In this document: in pieces, positions 34,692 through 44,126 of the stretch | Layout of the letters: every line of letters begins with the position of its first letter | Numbering within the stretch: position 1 is the stretch's first letter | Assembly: GCA_020629315.1 (NCBI GenBank) | Contig: JAHDDO010000006.1 | Location: 62,001-126,000 of the forward strand | DNA from: Saprospiraceae bacterium | GTDB lineage: Bacteria > Bacteroidota > Bacteroidia > Chitinophagales > Saprospiraceae | Direction: 5' to 3' | Length of the DNA stretch: 64,000 bases | Translations under genes and position numbers: made by a program | Notes under the pieces: generated by a model | The model's database searches: none | Seen by the model: only the letters and a program-made list of their open reading frames with translations | Told to the model about the DNA's origin: nothing

Positions 34692-35926
34692 AAGTTAGTA
34701 TAATTACGATAGGTACGGAGATCTTAATAGGTCAGATCGTTGACACAAATTCAGCATGGCTAGGTAAAGCCTTAAATGAGCAAGGTGCTGAGATTGAAAG
34801 CATCATTTCCATCGCGGACGATTATGAGCAGATGCTTTTCTATTTCAACCAATGCTCTAAAAAGTCCGATCTAGTAATAATTACGGGAGGCTTAGGTCCT
34901 ACAAAGGATGATTTTACCAAGAATGCTATTGCGGACTTTCTGGATGTAAATATGACCTTCAATGTAGCTATTTACAATCAAATAGTAGCTTATTTTGAAG
35001 CGAGAAACTATCCTTTAAGCAAACACCATAAGGACCAATGCTATTTCCCAGAAGAGGTTGAGTTACTAGAAAATAAAAGAGGCACAGCACCCGGAATGTT
35101 TTTTCAGAAGAACGGATGTTCCTTTTTCGCAACTCCAGGGGTACCAATGGAAATGAAATATGTGTTTGAGAATCATATCAAGAATTGGGTAAGCGAGCGT
35201 AGCGAACAGCTAATTTATCATAGAACATTGCACACTTGTGGTAGAGGCGAATCATTAATCGCGGATGATATAGAGGACCTTATCCACGATTTACCTAAAG
35301 AGTTAAGCATCGCCTATTTACCGTCTAAAGGTTCGGTTAGAATTCGCATATCAGGAAAACACACAGACTTAGACTGGTTAAAAGGCTTGATTGACAATAA
35401 AATTCAACAGATTGAGGAGCGATTGCAAGATATCGTTTTTGGAAAGGACGACACTAATTTGGTCAAGGAGGTCATTGAACTGCTAAAAGAAAAAAACCTA
35501 AAACTTTGTACAGCAGAGAGTTGTACAGGAGGAAAAGTGGCTTCAATGATAACAGAGATAGCGGGAGTAAGCCAAATATACCTGGGTTCAATGGTAGCAT
35601 ATGATAATAAAATAAAATCAGACCAACTTTTGGTTAGTGAGAAGACACTTAAAATGCATGGGGCTGTAAGTACGGAAACTACAGAAGAGATGGTAAAAGG
35701 AGCGTTACAAAAATTTGGAGCAGATATAGCTGTGGCTATATCAGGAATAGCTGGCCCATCGGGTGGAACGGCGAGTAAGCCAGTAGGCACAGTCTGCATC
35801 TCTTGTGGTAATAAGGACAACATAATTTCGAAGAAATTTTTATTCAAAAACGATAGAAAAATTAACATTGCATATAGCAGCGCCTATACATTTATAATGC
35901 TTCGAAAATTTATACTCACACTATAA
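34688..35926 (+). CDS. cinA: CinA family protein (NMN deamidase / ADP-ribose pyrophosphatase type)
   Basis: 412 residues. The N-terminal molybdopterin-binding-like domain (about 1-170) carries GTEILIGQIVDTNSAWL and TGGLGPTKDDFT. The C-terminal CinA domain (about 255-410) has the PncC motifs CTAESCTGGKVASMI and SGIAGPSGG. Two-domain CinA proteins recycle pyridine nucleotides; the competence role is indirect. The gene is coupled to birA and followed after 30 bases by the E2 acyltransferase gene. Confidence 0.95.
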   Translation: MKVSIITIGTEILIGQIVDTNSAWLGKALNEQGAEIESIISIADDYEQMLFYFNQCSKKSDLVIITGGLGPTKDDFTKNAIADFLDVNMTFNVAIYNQIVAYFEARNYPLSKHHKDQCYFPEEVELLENKRGTAPGMFFQKNGCSFFATPGVPMEMKYVFENHIKNWVSERSEQLIYHRTLHTCGRGESLIADDIEDLIHDLPKELSIAYLPSKGSVRIRISGKHTDLDWLKGLIDNKIQQIEERLQDIVFGKDDTNLVKEVIELLKEKNLKLCTAESCTGGKVASMITEIAGVSQIYLGSMVAYDNKIKSDQLLVSEKTLKMHGAVSTETTEEMVKGALQKFGADIAVAISGIAGPSGGTASKPVGTVCISCGNKDNIISKKFLFKNDRKINIAYSSAYTFIMLRKFILTL

Positions 35927-35933
35927 ATTCATG

Positions 35934-35941
35934 TACTTTTG
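35934..35941 (+). promoter_or_regulatory. Candidate -7 box for the E2 gene
   Basis: TACTTTTG fits TAnnTTTG and ends 15 bases before the ATG at 35957. There is no TTG at the -33 distance. It suggests that the E2 gene can be transcribed separately from birA-cinA. Confidence 0.35.
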
Positions 35942-35956
35942 CCCCAAAACAACTAC

Positions 35957-37294
35957 ATGGGAAAGCTAGAGCTAAGGATGCCAAAAATGGGTGAAAGTAT
36001 TATCGAGGCGACTATCTTGAATTGGGTCAAAAAGCCAGGTGATAAGGTTGAGGAGGATGAAACCATTTTAGAAATTGCCACGGACAAGGTAGACTCAGAA
36101 ATTCCTTCACCAGTAGACGGTGTTTTAGGTGAAATCCTTTTTAAAGAAAATGATGTAGTGCCTGTTGGCGAAATCATTGCTATAATAGAGACGGAAGGAG
36201 GTGATGATACGGCGCCAAAGGCGGTAGAGAAACCAAAAGAAGCACCTGCACCGACACACGCTGTTGAAAGCCCTCAACCAGAAGTTCAGGAAATAGAAGA
36301 ACATGTTGCGCAAGCAGTAAGTAATGTTCAAGTAAGTAGTAAAGAGGGACGTTTTTATTCCCCTTTAGTAAAAAGTATAGCAAAGCAAGAAAACATAAGT
36401 CAAACTGAACTGGACAATATAGCGGGTTCAGGAAGTAATGGCAGAGTTACGAAAAAGGATATTCTTGCGTATGTAAGCACTAGATCTGGTGCATCCAACC
36501 CTAGTGTGAGTCAAACAGCTAACACAAGCATACAGGCAAAGCAGACGAGCACACCAGCGGCACCAAGCTTCAGTTTCAGTTCTGGAGATACAGAAATTGT
36601 TCAAATGGACCGTATGCGAAAGATGATCGCCAATCATATGGTGATGTCAAAGCACACATCTCCACATGTTACTTCTTTCGTTGAAGCGGATGTGACAAAT
36701 ATTGTTAACTGGAGAAATAATATAAAGGCGGATTTTAAAGCAAAGTATGGTGAAAAAATAACCTATACACCGATTTTTATTGAAGCGGTAAACAAAGCTA
36801 TTCGAGATTTTCCAATGGTTAATGTTTCGGTTGACGGGGATAATATCATAGTTAAGAAGAATATAAATATTGGGATGGCTACTGCGCTGCCAAGCGGCAA
36901 TCTTATAGTACCCGTAATAAAGAATGCGGATATGCTAAGTTTGCAAGGATTGACAAAAAGTGTAAATGACTTGGCAAACAGGGCAAGGAACAACAAGCTA
37001 AAGCCTGAAGAAATTCAAGATGGCAGCTTTACCATAACTAATGTAGGAACGTTTGGCAATGTTATGGGGACCCCCATAATAAACCAGCCACAAGTAGCTA
37101 TTTTAGCAGCAGGAGCTATACGCAAGAAGCCGGCAGTTCTTGAGACAGAGCATGGAGATGTAATTGCCATTCGCCACATGATGTTCTTGTCTTTATCATA
37201 TGATCATCGAGTAGTCGATGGAATGCTAGGCGGTTCATTCCTTAGGAGAATAGCGGATTATTTAGAATCATTTGATCCGAATAGGGGTATATAG
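35957..37294 (+). CDS. 2-oxo acid dehydrogenase E2 component (dihydrolipoamide acyltransferase)
   Basis: About 445 residues from ATG 35957. One lipoyl domain (about 1-75) has the lipoylated lysine in EIATDKVDSEI. A Pro/Ala/Glu-rich linker follows, then a peripheral subunit-binding domain (FYSPLVKSIAKQE...GRVTKKDI, about 130-170), and a catalytic domain with the active-site motif SYDHRVVDGML near the C terminus. The length and GNVMGTPIINQPQVA block suit a branched-chain or pyruvate-type E2. E1 and E3 are not in the window, so the substrate is undecided. An in-frame TTG at 35939 is rejected as start. Confidence 0.94.
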   Translation: MGKLELRMPKMGESIIEATILNWVKKPGDKVEEDETILEIATDKVDSEIPSPVDGVLGEILFKENDVVPVGEIIAIIETEGGDDTAPKAVEKPKEAPAPTHAVESPQPEVQEIEEHVAQAVSNVQVSSKEGRFYSPLVKSIAKQENISQTELDNIAGSGSNGRVTKKDILAYVSTRSGASNPSVSQTANTSIQAKQTSTPAAPSFSFSSGDTEIVQMDRMRKMIANHMVMSKHTSPHVTSFVEADVTNIVNWRNNIKADFKAKYGEKITYTPIFIEAVNKAIRDFPMVNVSVDGDNIIVKKNINIGMATALPSGNLIVPVIKNADMLSLQGLTKSVNDLANRARNNKLKPEEIQDGSFTITNVGTFGNVMGTPIINQPQVAILAAGAIRKKPAVLETEHGDVIAIRHMMFLSLSYDHRVVDGMLGGSFLRRIADYLESFDPNRGI

Positions 37295-37337
37295 TTTATA
37301 TTATTGTCTTAACAATATGTAAGACTAAGGCTTCGAA

Positions 37338-37363
37338 TCAAAAATCATTAGTATGATTTTTGA
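37338..37363. repeat. Perfect 11-bp inverted repeat, possible terminator
   Basis: TCAAAAATCAT and ATGATTTTTGA flank the loop TAGT. It lies 43 bases past the E2 stop and before the TPR-PD40-OmpA gene. The stem is AT-rich and its 3' arm contains a T run, so it may act as a weak terminator. It covers an in-frame ATG at 37353, arguing against that start. Confidence 0.5.
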
Positions 37364-37397
37364 GTTACAATGTTCAACACTGACACAACATGATGCC

Positions 37398-39635
37398 ATG
37401 TTAATTCGATGCTATCTATTATTGTTATTTATTTTAAGTCCTGCTCTTTCCCAATCGCAGTCCAGCTCTCGTATACAAAACTTTATACAAGCGGGCCAAT
37501 ATTGGCAAGCTATTGATGAAATATCTAAAAAGAAAGATATAAAGGATGACGAAAAGGCTCTGGAAACCCGGGCTATCTGCTTTTATGAACTTTCCCAATA
37601 TCAATCGGCTATTAAAGACATCGCCAGATCTAAAAGTCTTGGCAATAGAGAAAACGCGCTCAATTATTATTTGGCTAGATCTTATCACGCACAAGGGCGA
37701 TATAAAAAGGCTATTAACTGGTATAAAGAATATTTAGCAGGAAAGCGGGATAAAAAAATTAATGAGTCGGACATTATTGTGGCAATAGAACAATGTTTTT
37801 ATGCCTTAAATACGAACTCTGATACAAGCGTATTGGTAGAACAGCTTCCGGAACCCGTAAATAGTAGGTCTAGCGAAGAGGCATTGCTTAGAAGTCCTAA
37901 CCATCCTAGCACTATTTATTTTGGGCGATTTAGTTCGTTTGGCAATACGGTCAAAAGTTATGCTTTTGAAACAGGAACGTGGAACTCTAAAAAGCAAATA
38001 CTGACTCAAATAAAGAGTGAAAACTTTCCCATAATAAGAGACATAAGTCCAGATGGCCAGATTATATTTTTTGAAGCGAATCTCAACAAAGCTGATGTAG
38101 TCCTTTATAACAAAAGTGGAGAGGAAAAGAATGTTTATAAAGCCAGTTTCCCTTATTTTCCAGACCTAGGTGATAAGGACTTACGTATCGTCAACAAGAA
38201 CACTATCTTATTTAGCTCACTCCGACCAGAGGGATATGGGGGTTATGATATTTACGTAAGTAGATTTAGTGGAGGCAAATGGTCCTTTCCTCAAAACTTA
38301 GGGCCTAAAATAAATAGCACGTTTGACGAGGTGAGTCCATTTATTACCGAGGATGAAGGCTTATTATTTTTTAGTTCGAACAGGCGAACCTCAATCGGAG
38401 GGCATGATATTTTTTATTCAAAAAAAGAAAACAACGCTTGGTCCAAGGCTAGAAATGCAGGAGTATCATTAAACTCGCCAGCTGACGACCTTAACTTTAG
38501 ATTAGAGGAAGATGGTATTACAGCTTCTTTTAGTTCGAATAGAGCGGGTAGCTTTGGAGGTAGTGATCTTTTCTTTGCGTACTTTCAAAACAAATGGGAA
38601 ACAAGTCTTAGCTCAAGAGAGGCTTTAAGCTACATAAGCTATAGTATAGAGCCTAGTGAAGAGGCAAGCACAGAGGCAGGCACAGAGAAAGAAAAACGTA
38701 CTGAAGAAGGTAATCCACCCGAGACGGATATATCAGAACCAGCGAAGAAAGAGCTTACTGAAGTTACGGGCATAGCATCTACCCCAGAAAGCCAATCAAG
38801 CACTACGAATCCGGCTCAGCCAGAGACGAAAACTAAAAAGGAAAAGGAAAAAAGAAGCGAGAGACGAAAAAAGAAAGAAGTGGTTTTAACGGAGGAACAA
38901 CGAGTTATTTCTCCTTTGTTTTATTCTGACGAAAAACAAATTTTAACGGCTGAGAATAAACGACAGTTAGAAAACCTGCTTCTAATATTGAAGACATATC
39001 CAAAGATGCAGGTAGAACTTACCAACAGTATACATCCAGGACCACTCAAAGAATTTGAGCTATATTTTGGTATTATTTGGATTGATGAAGTGGTTGACTA
39101 CTTAACGTCCAGAGGCGTAGATAAAGACAGAATTATAGTGAATTCTTTAGGGGCGAGCTTCCCTTATGTAAACTATAATATGGGCGGTGCAAAAGAGGAA
39201 GACCTAAGTGCAAAAAATCAACGTATTGACATCTTATTATATGGTGATGACCAAGAAGCGTTTTACTATACAGGCTTTGAAGATGTAAAAGATGTACATA
39301 GGGACCGTCGATACTCATTGTATAGAATTACTAAGGACGACGTACACTTCAGAGTAAAATTTGCGGAATCTGAACGAATGTTTAAGAATGCAATTCTGCG
39401 ACTTAATGATGACATAATGATTACCAGAGATCTTGAAACAAATGCTCTTGTTTATTCTTTAGGCTTTTATGAGTCCTTTAGTGAGGCTCAACGCATTTCA
39501 GAAGAGTTAAAAACAAAGGGTCTTACAAATGTTCAAGTAATTCCATTTAAAGGATCTTTGGAGCTAAATAAAGACGAAATTAATTCACGTAAAGATCAAA
39601 ACTACGAACTAAAGAGGTATCTCGATTCTTTATAA
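37398..39635 (+). CDS. TPR-PD40-OmpA-like envelope protein (PorE-like architecture)
   Basis: About 745 residues from ATG 37398, which starts a good signal peptide (MLIRCYLLLLFILSPALSQS). Order of modules: TPR helices (about 30-125), WD40-like PD40 beta-propeller repeats (about 165-400; DISPDGQIIFF, NRRTSIGGHDIFY, NRAGSFGGSDLFF), a long Glu/Thr/Lys-rich linker, an OmpA-C-like domain (about 495-620), and a SPOR-like tail (about 640-720; YSLGFYESFSEAQRISEELKTKG). TPR-PD40-OmpA resembles PorE, which links the T9SS to peptidoglycan; the PorE carboxypeptidase-like module is absent. The stop overlaps that of the convergent kinase gene by 6 bases. Confidence 0.85.
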   Translation: MLIRCYLLLLFILSPALSQSQSSSRIQNFIQAGQYWQAIDEISKKKDIKDDEKALETRAICFYELSQYQSAIKDIARSKSLGNRENALNYYLARSYHAQGRYKKAINWYKEYLAGKRDKKINESDIIVAIEQCFYALNTNSDTSVLVEQLPEPVNSRSSEEALLRSPNHPSTIYFGRFSSFGNTVKSYAFETGTWNSKKQILTQIKSENFPIIRDISPDGQIIFFEANLNKADVVLYNKSGEEKNVYKASFPYFPDLGDKDLRIVNKNTILFSSLRPEGYGGYDIYVSRFSGGKWSFPQNLGPKINSTFDEVSPFITEDEGLLFFSSNRRTSIGGHDIFYSKKENNAWSKARNAGVSLNSPADDLNFRLEEDGITASFSSNRAGSFGGSDLFFAYFQNKWETSLSSREALSYISYSIEPSEEASTEAGTEKEKRTEEGNPPETDISEPAKKELTEVTGIASTPESQSSTTNPAQPETKTKKEKEKRSERRKKKEVVLTEEQRVISPLFYSDEKQILTAENKRQLENLLLILKTYPKMQVELTNSIHPGPLKEFELYFGIIWIDEVVDYLTSRGVDKDRIIVNSLGASFPYVNYNMGGAKEEDLSAKNQRIDILLYGDDQEAFYYTGFEDVKDVHRDRRYSLYRITKDDVHFRVKFAESERMFKNAILRLNDDIMITRDLETNALVYSLGFYESFSEAQRISEELKTKGLTNVQVIPFKGSLELNKDEINSRKDQNYELKRYLDSL

Positions 39636-40493
39636 AATGGGGTAAACAGGATAAGAATCCCGAAGGTGTGAAAGTTTGCTATTTGTAGAAAAATAAAGGA
39701 ACATACCGCCGCCACCAGCGCCACATAATTTACAGAAGTCTCCTTCTTTACGTAGACTATCTTTCCAAATGTCACGTATTGATTCTGGAATCATTGGCCC
39801 CAGATATTCCCATTGAATCTCAGAGACAGCTTGCAATTTGCTTAGATCAAGTTGTTTTTCATTAATGATCTCATTATTCAACAAGGTGAGTCTATCGATA
39901 GCGCGCGTAAAACGATCATCCTTGCCATATCGGTCCGTAAACCAATTAATAAATTGTTTTCCTTCTCTAGGAATTAAGCTATCAAAAAGATAAGCGCTAA
40001 TTCCTATTTCTGGGGCTACGGTGGAAGATATGCCTTCTTTGTTTATTAAAATAGGCGAAGCTAAATAACTCACCAATGGATCAACACCTGAGCTTTTGCC
40101 ATGGAAAAAACTTTCCATCTTTGAAAAGATATCGCGCATAGCATTGATATCAAATGACGAATCTTGACGTTTAATCATCTGCCAAAAAGCAGTACATACG
40201 GTGGCAGAGGACCCTAATCCAGCACCATACGGGATATTTGATTGAAGGATTAATCCCTCTTCTAGATTCTGGAAGAGGAGGTTTATTCGGTCTTTATCGA
40301 AATGAGGTTTAAGCGTTTCATGATCCGCTAAAAAGACTAGGTATTCAATAAGTCTAGCATCTGGTTCTGATGCTTGTTGCCATTGAGCAGAAAAGGTCTC
40401 TAGTGGAATAGCTAAGGCGTCTCCGTCTAACAACACTGTATACTCGCCAAATAACAGCACTTTGGCTAAAAAAGTACCGCTTTTAGATAACAT
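39630..40493 (-). CDS. GHMP kinase, mevalonate-kinase-like
   Basis: 287 residues. GHMP motif 1 (LFGEYTVLLDGDALAIPL) near residue 14, the ATP-binding PYGAGLGSSATV near 87, and motif 3 CGAGGGGMF near 257 are intact. ESFFHGKSSGVDP near 128 is typical of mevalonate kinases. It would phosphorylate mevalonate for isoprenoid synthesis, but other GHMP substrates are not excluded. No further mevalonate-pathway gene is present here. The short distance to the divergent small membrane protein gene (about 75 bases) leaves room for one promoter each way. Confidence 0.87.
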   Translation of the reverse strand: MLSKSGTFLAKVLLFGEYTVLLDGDALAIPLETFSAQWQQASEPDARLIEYLVFLADHETLKPHFDKDRINLLFQNLEEGLILQSNIPYGAGLGSSATVCTAFWQMIKRQDSSFDINAMRDIFSKMESFFHGKSSGVDPLVSYLASPILINKEGISSTVAPEIGISAYLFDSLIPREGKQFINWFTDRYGKDDRFTRAIDRLTLLNNEIINEKQLDLSKLQAVSEIQWEYLGPMIPESIRDIWKDSLRKEGDFCKLCGAGGGGMFLYFSTNSKLSHLRDSYPVYPIL

Positions 40494-40542
40494 AAATTCG
40501 TTTTGTTAGGACAGGCATAAAAGTAAATTTAAATTGTTTTTT

Positions 40543-40550
40543 TAGCTTTG
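40543..40550 (+). promoter_or_regulatory. Candidate -7 box for the small membrane protein and mfd
   Basis: TAGCTTTG matches TAnnTTTG and is identical to the cox15 box. It ends 18 bases before the ATG at 40569. The expected -33 TTG is missing. Confidence 0.4.
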
Positions 40551-40568
40551 CTGCAAGAAATTAAAGCT

Positions 40569-40724
40569 ATGACTGCTGAAAGTAAATCTACAGGAAAATA
40601 TTGGTTGTACTTCTTTGTGTCTTTATTGGGTACAGTGGCATTTCTTATCTTCCTTCCCGAATGGTTTTGGGTAATGCTACCTTTCTTGTTCACCTCGCTA
40701 GTATATGCATTTGATTGGGTGTAG
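40569..40724 (+). CDS. Small membrane protein (51 residues)
   Basis: ATG at 40569 opens a frame of 51 codons ending with TAG at 40722-40724. The protein has a short polar N terminus and two hydrophobic helices (about 11-29 and 33-48) joined by a PEW turn, with many aromatic residues. A -7 promoter box lies 18 bases upstream. The mfd start is inside its last codons, so the two are probably translated together. I recognise the shape as a small conserved Bacteroidota protein but know no function. Confidence 0.7.
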   Translation: MTAESKSTGKYWLYFFVSLLGTVAFLIFLPEWFWVMLPFLFTSLVYAFDWV

Positions 40725-43700
40725 AAAGTAAAGACCGCCAGACCGATTTTTCTCAGAATTATGCCAACGTTCTCCAAGCATTAGGAGAAAACACTGCCGT
40801 CAAGTCATTATCGACGGCACTGCAAAAAGGCGATAATCAAAAGATACTATTGACAGGCTCTAAGGGTTCTTACGATGCCTTTTTGTTACTTAACCAGTTC
40901 TCTAAATCCGATAAGTCACATCTTTTTATCGCTCCGGACAAAGAATCGGCAGCGTATTATCAAAACACATTAGACCAATGTGTTGAGCAGCAAACTGTTC
41001 TCTTTTTTCCAGACTCTTTCAAGCGGCCATGTTTTTATGAGGCGATAGACAATAACAATGTTCTTATAAGAACAGAGACGATTAATAAGATAAGTACAGG
41101 GATACATGCTAAAGAGATTATAGTAAGCTATCCTGAAGCGTTATTTGAAAAAGTAATTGATCCGAGTTATTTAGAAGAGCAAAAGATTACTATTAAAAAG
41201 GGCGAAGAGGTTGACCTTGATACCATTATTGAGTTACTAGTTGAGTTTGGGTTTAAAAGAGAGGACTTTGTTTATGAACCGGGACAGTTCTCCATCAGAG
41301 GGGGTATAGTAGATATCTTTTCTTATGGAAATGAATGGCCATACAGGATCGAGCTATTTGATGAAGAAGTAGAAACCATTAGAACGTTTGACCCGGGCAA
41401 TCAATTAAGTATAAAAAACATTTCGCTCGTTTCTATCATACCCGATGTTAATAATCAATTTACAAAAGACCAAAAAGTATCCCTTTTTGATGTCATTGGT
41501 GAAAACACGGTTGTTTGGATAAAAGACTTAGAAATGTTGTTGGAACGCTTGGGCACATGTTTGGAGCAAGCGGACCGATTTTCAAAGGAATTACAAGCGG
41601 ATTCAGAAGCGGAATTAAAAAAAGTGCTTCGTGAGCGAGCCTTTGTATTCCCGAATGATGTTATTCACTCGATCAGCCAAGCAACTATTCTTTTCCTCAA
41701 AAAGAATACGCACATTTCTGAATATGATCAATCCTTACAATTTGACATTGGGCCACAACCAAGCTTTAATAAAAACTTTAATCTTCTTATTGAAGACTTA
41801 AATAAAAAAGAGGCAGAAGGATATAGTAGCTATTTGTTTACAGATAACAACAAACAGATAGAACGCTTCTATACTATTTTTGAAGACCTTGATGCAGATG
41901 TCAAGTTTCACCCAATTAAGAAAGATATTTTTGAAGGCTTTGTAGATCATGATAACAAAATTGCTTGTTATACTGACCATCAGATCTTCGAACGTTTCCA
42001 CAGGTACACTCTTAGGAAGGGATTCTCTAAAGGCCAAGCGGTAAATCTAAAAATGCTCCGAGAACTGCAGCCAGGAGATTTTGTTACACACATTGATCAC
42101 GGAGTAGGTAAATACTCCGGTCTAGAAAAGATTAATATAAACGGAAACATCCAGGAGTCTGTGCGACTGTTATACCAGAATAATGATATTCTATATGTGA
42201 GTATTAATTCGCTTCATAAGATTTCAAAGTTTGTGGGTAAAGATGGCACAGCACCAAAACTTAATAAAATAGGAGGAGAAGCTTGGAAGAACCTGAAGCG
42301 AAAAACTAAGCGAAAAGTAAAAGATATCGCGAAAGAGCTCATCAAACTTTATGCAAAGCGAAAAGCGTCTAAAGGATTTGCTTTTCCTCCTGATGGGTAT
42401 TTACAAAATGAGCTTGAAGCGTCGTTTATTTACGAGGATACACCAGATCAGCTGGAGTCTACTAAAGCGGTGAAAGAAGACATGTGTAAGCCTTATCCAA
42501 TGGATCGGTTGATCTGTGGAGATGTAGGTTTTGGAAAAACGGAAATTGCTATTCGAGCTGCTTTTAAATCAGTGGTAGCAGGCAAACAAGTAGCCATTCT
42601 TGTCCCTACAACCATATTAGCACTACAACACTATAAGACCTTTTCCGAACGACTCAAAGACTTTGGAATTACGGTAGATTACATGAACCGGTTTAGGTCT
42701 GCCAAAGAAAAACGAGCTATTATTGAGAAGCTGAAAGAAGGGAAGATAGAAATCGTTATTGGCACACATGCACTGCTCAACAAAGATGTAGGATTTAAAG
42801 ACTTAGGGCTTTTAGTCATTGATGAAGAACAAAAATTCGGGGTATCTGCTAAAGAAAAACTAAGAAATTTAAAAGTAAATGTAGACACACTTACCCTAAC
42901 GGCTACACCGATTCCTAGAACGCTACAGTTTTCGTTGATGGCTGCTAGGGATCTCTCTATAATCAAAACGCCGCCTCCTAATAGACAGCCTATTTATACT
43001 GAACGAAGAGTGTTTAGCGATGAAGTGGTGAAAGATTCTATTTATTACGAAATCTACAGAGGCGGGCAAGTCTTTTTAGTACATAACAGGGTTAAGTCTC
43101 TTCCAGACATGGCAGCCATGGTTAAACGTTTATGTCCCGATGTAAATGTGGCGATGGCACATGGACAGATGGAACCAAAGACCTTAGAAAAAACACTGCT
43201 TGATTTTATAGAAAAGAAATACGATGTATTGGTTTGTACCAATATAATTGAGACCGGTTTGGATATACCAAACGCAAATACGATAATCATCAACAATGCT
43301 CATCAATTTGGGATGAGTGACCTTCATCAGCTGCGAGGAAGGGTAGGGCGCTCAAATAAAAAGGCCTATTGTTATTTATTTGCGCCCCCTATTTCGACAT
43401 TGACATCTGATGCAAGAAAGCGAATTCAAACGTTAGAAGAGTTTTCAGATTTGGGCAGTGGTTTTCATATTGCCATGAAAGATCTAGACATACGAGGAGC
43501 GGGTAATTTACTAGGAGGAGAACAAAGCGGTTTTATAGCCGACATTGGTTATGAGACCTATCAGAAGATTCTTGAAGAAGCGGTATTAGAGTTAAAAGAG
43601 ACAGAATTTAAAGATCTTTTTAGTGAGAAACTAGATGAAGGACGAAGCTATGTCAGAGATGTGGAAGTAGATGCAGATATTGAAATGTTGATTCCAGATG

Positions 43701-44119
43701 AATATATTAGTAACATTCAAGAGCGCCTTAATCTTTACACAGCGTTGGACAAAATAGAAAATGAAAAAGAACTACAAGTGTTTTCCAAAAGCTTGGTTGA
43801 TAGGTTTGGAAAACCGCCTAAACAGGTTGATGAGCTTTTTAATGGACTTAGGTTGCGATGGATTTGCAAGGAGCTAGGTTTTGAACGGCTTTCATTGAAA
43901 AGCAATAAACTCAGAGGCTTCTTTATTGCGAATGCACAATCCAGCTATTATGACTCCGCTGTTTTCAAGGGTATAATCGCGTTAGTTTCTGATAAGGAAA
44001 ACCCACTCGAATTACAATTAAAGCAAACCAAAAATTATCTAATATTAATTAAAGAAGGCGTTAAAAACTTAAAAGAAGCTCGTATAATTTTGGAACGGAT
44101 TCAAGAATCCGTAAGTTAA
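40715..44119 (+). CDS. mfd: Transcription-repair coupling factor
   Basis: 1134 residues. Order: UvrB-like N-terminal region, a CarD-like RNA-polymerase interaction domain (about 440-510; LQPGDFVTHIDHGVGKYSG), the RecG-like translocase with Walker A DVGFGKTE (about 605), DEEQKFG and TATPIPRT, the helicase C half with RGRVGRSNK, and a C-terminal TRCF domain. Mfd removes stalled polymerase and recruits UvrA. An in-frame TGA lies just before the TTG at 40715, so that TTG is the earliest possible start; it overlaps the small membrane protein gene by 10 bases. No ATG precedes the conserved region. Confidence 0.97.
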   Translation: MGVESKDRQTDFSQNYANVLQALGENTAVKSLSTALQKGDNQKILLTGSKGSYDAFLLLNQFSKSDKSHLFIAPDKESAAYYQNTLDQCVEQQTVLFFPDSFKRPCFYEAIDNNNVLIRTETINKISTGIHAKEIIVSYPEALFEKVIDPSYLEEQKITIKKGEEVDLDTIIELLVEFGFKREDFVYEPGQFSIRGGIVDIFSYGNEWPYRIELFDEEVETIRTFDPGNQLSIKNISLVSIIPDVNNQFTKDQKVSLFDVIGENTVVWIKDLEMLLERLGTCLEQADRFSKELQADSEAELKKVLRERAFVFPNDVIHSISQATILFLKKNTHISEYDQSLQFDIGPQPSFNKNFNLLIEDLNKKEAEGYSSYLFTDNNKQIERFYTIFEDLDADVKFHPIKKDIFEGFVDHDNKIACYTDHQIFERFHRYTLRKGFSKGQAVNLKMLRELQPGDFVTHIDHGVGKYSGLEKININGNIQESVRLLYQNNDILYVSINSLHKISKFVGKDGTAPKLNKIGGEAWKNLKRKTKRKVKDIAKELIKLYAKRKASKGFAFPPDGYLQNELEASFIYEDTPDQLESTKAVKEDMCKPYPMDRLICGDVGFGKTEIAIRAAFKSVVAGKQVAILVPTTILALQHYKTFSERLKDFGITVDYMNRFRSAKEKRAIIEKLKEGKIEIVIGTHALLNKDVGFKDLGLLVIDEEQKFGVSAKEKLRNLKVNVDTLTLTATPIPRTLQFSLMAARDLSIIKTPPPNRQPIYTERRVFSDEVVKDSIYYEIYRGGQVFLVHNRVKSLPDMAAMVKRLCPDVNVAMAHGQMEPKTLEKTLLDFIEKKYDVLVCTNIIETGLDIPNANTIIINNAHQFGMSDLHQLRGRVGRSNKKAYCYLFAPPISTLTSDARKRIQTLEEFSDLGSGFHIAMKDLDIRGAGNLLGGEQSGFIADIGYETYQKILEEAVLELKETEFKDLFSEKLDEGRSYVRDVEVDADIEMLIPDEYISNIQERLNLYTALDKIENEKELQVFSKSLVDRFGKPPKQVDELFNGLRLRWICKELGFERLSLKSNKLRGFFIANAQSSYYDSAVFKGIIALVSDKENPLELQLKQTKNYLILIKEGVKNLKEARIILERIQESVS

Positions 44120-44126
44120 ATTAGAT

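Noticed and set aside
37353-37397. ATG at 37353 as start of the PorE-like protein
   Set aside because: It adds 15 polar residues before a clear signal peptide and lies inside a perfect inverted repeat.
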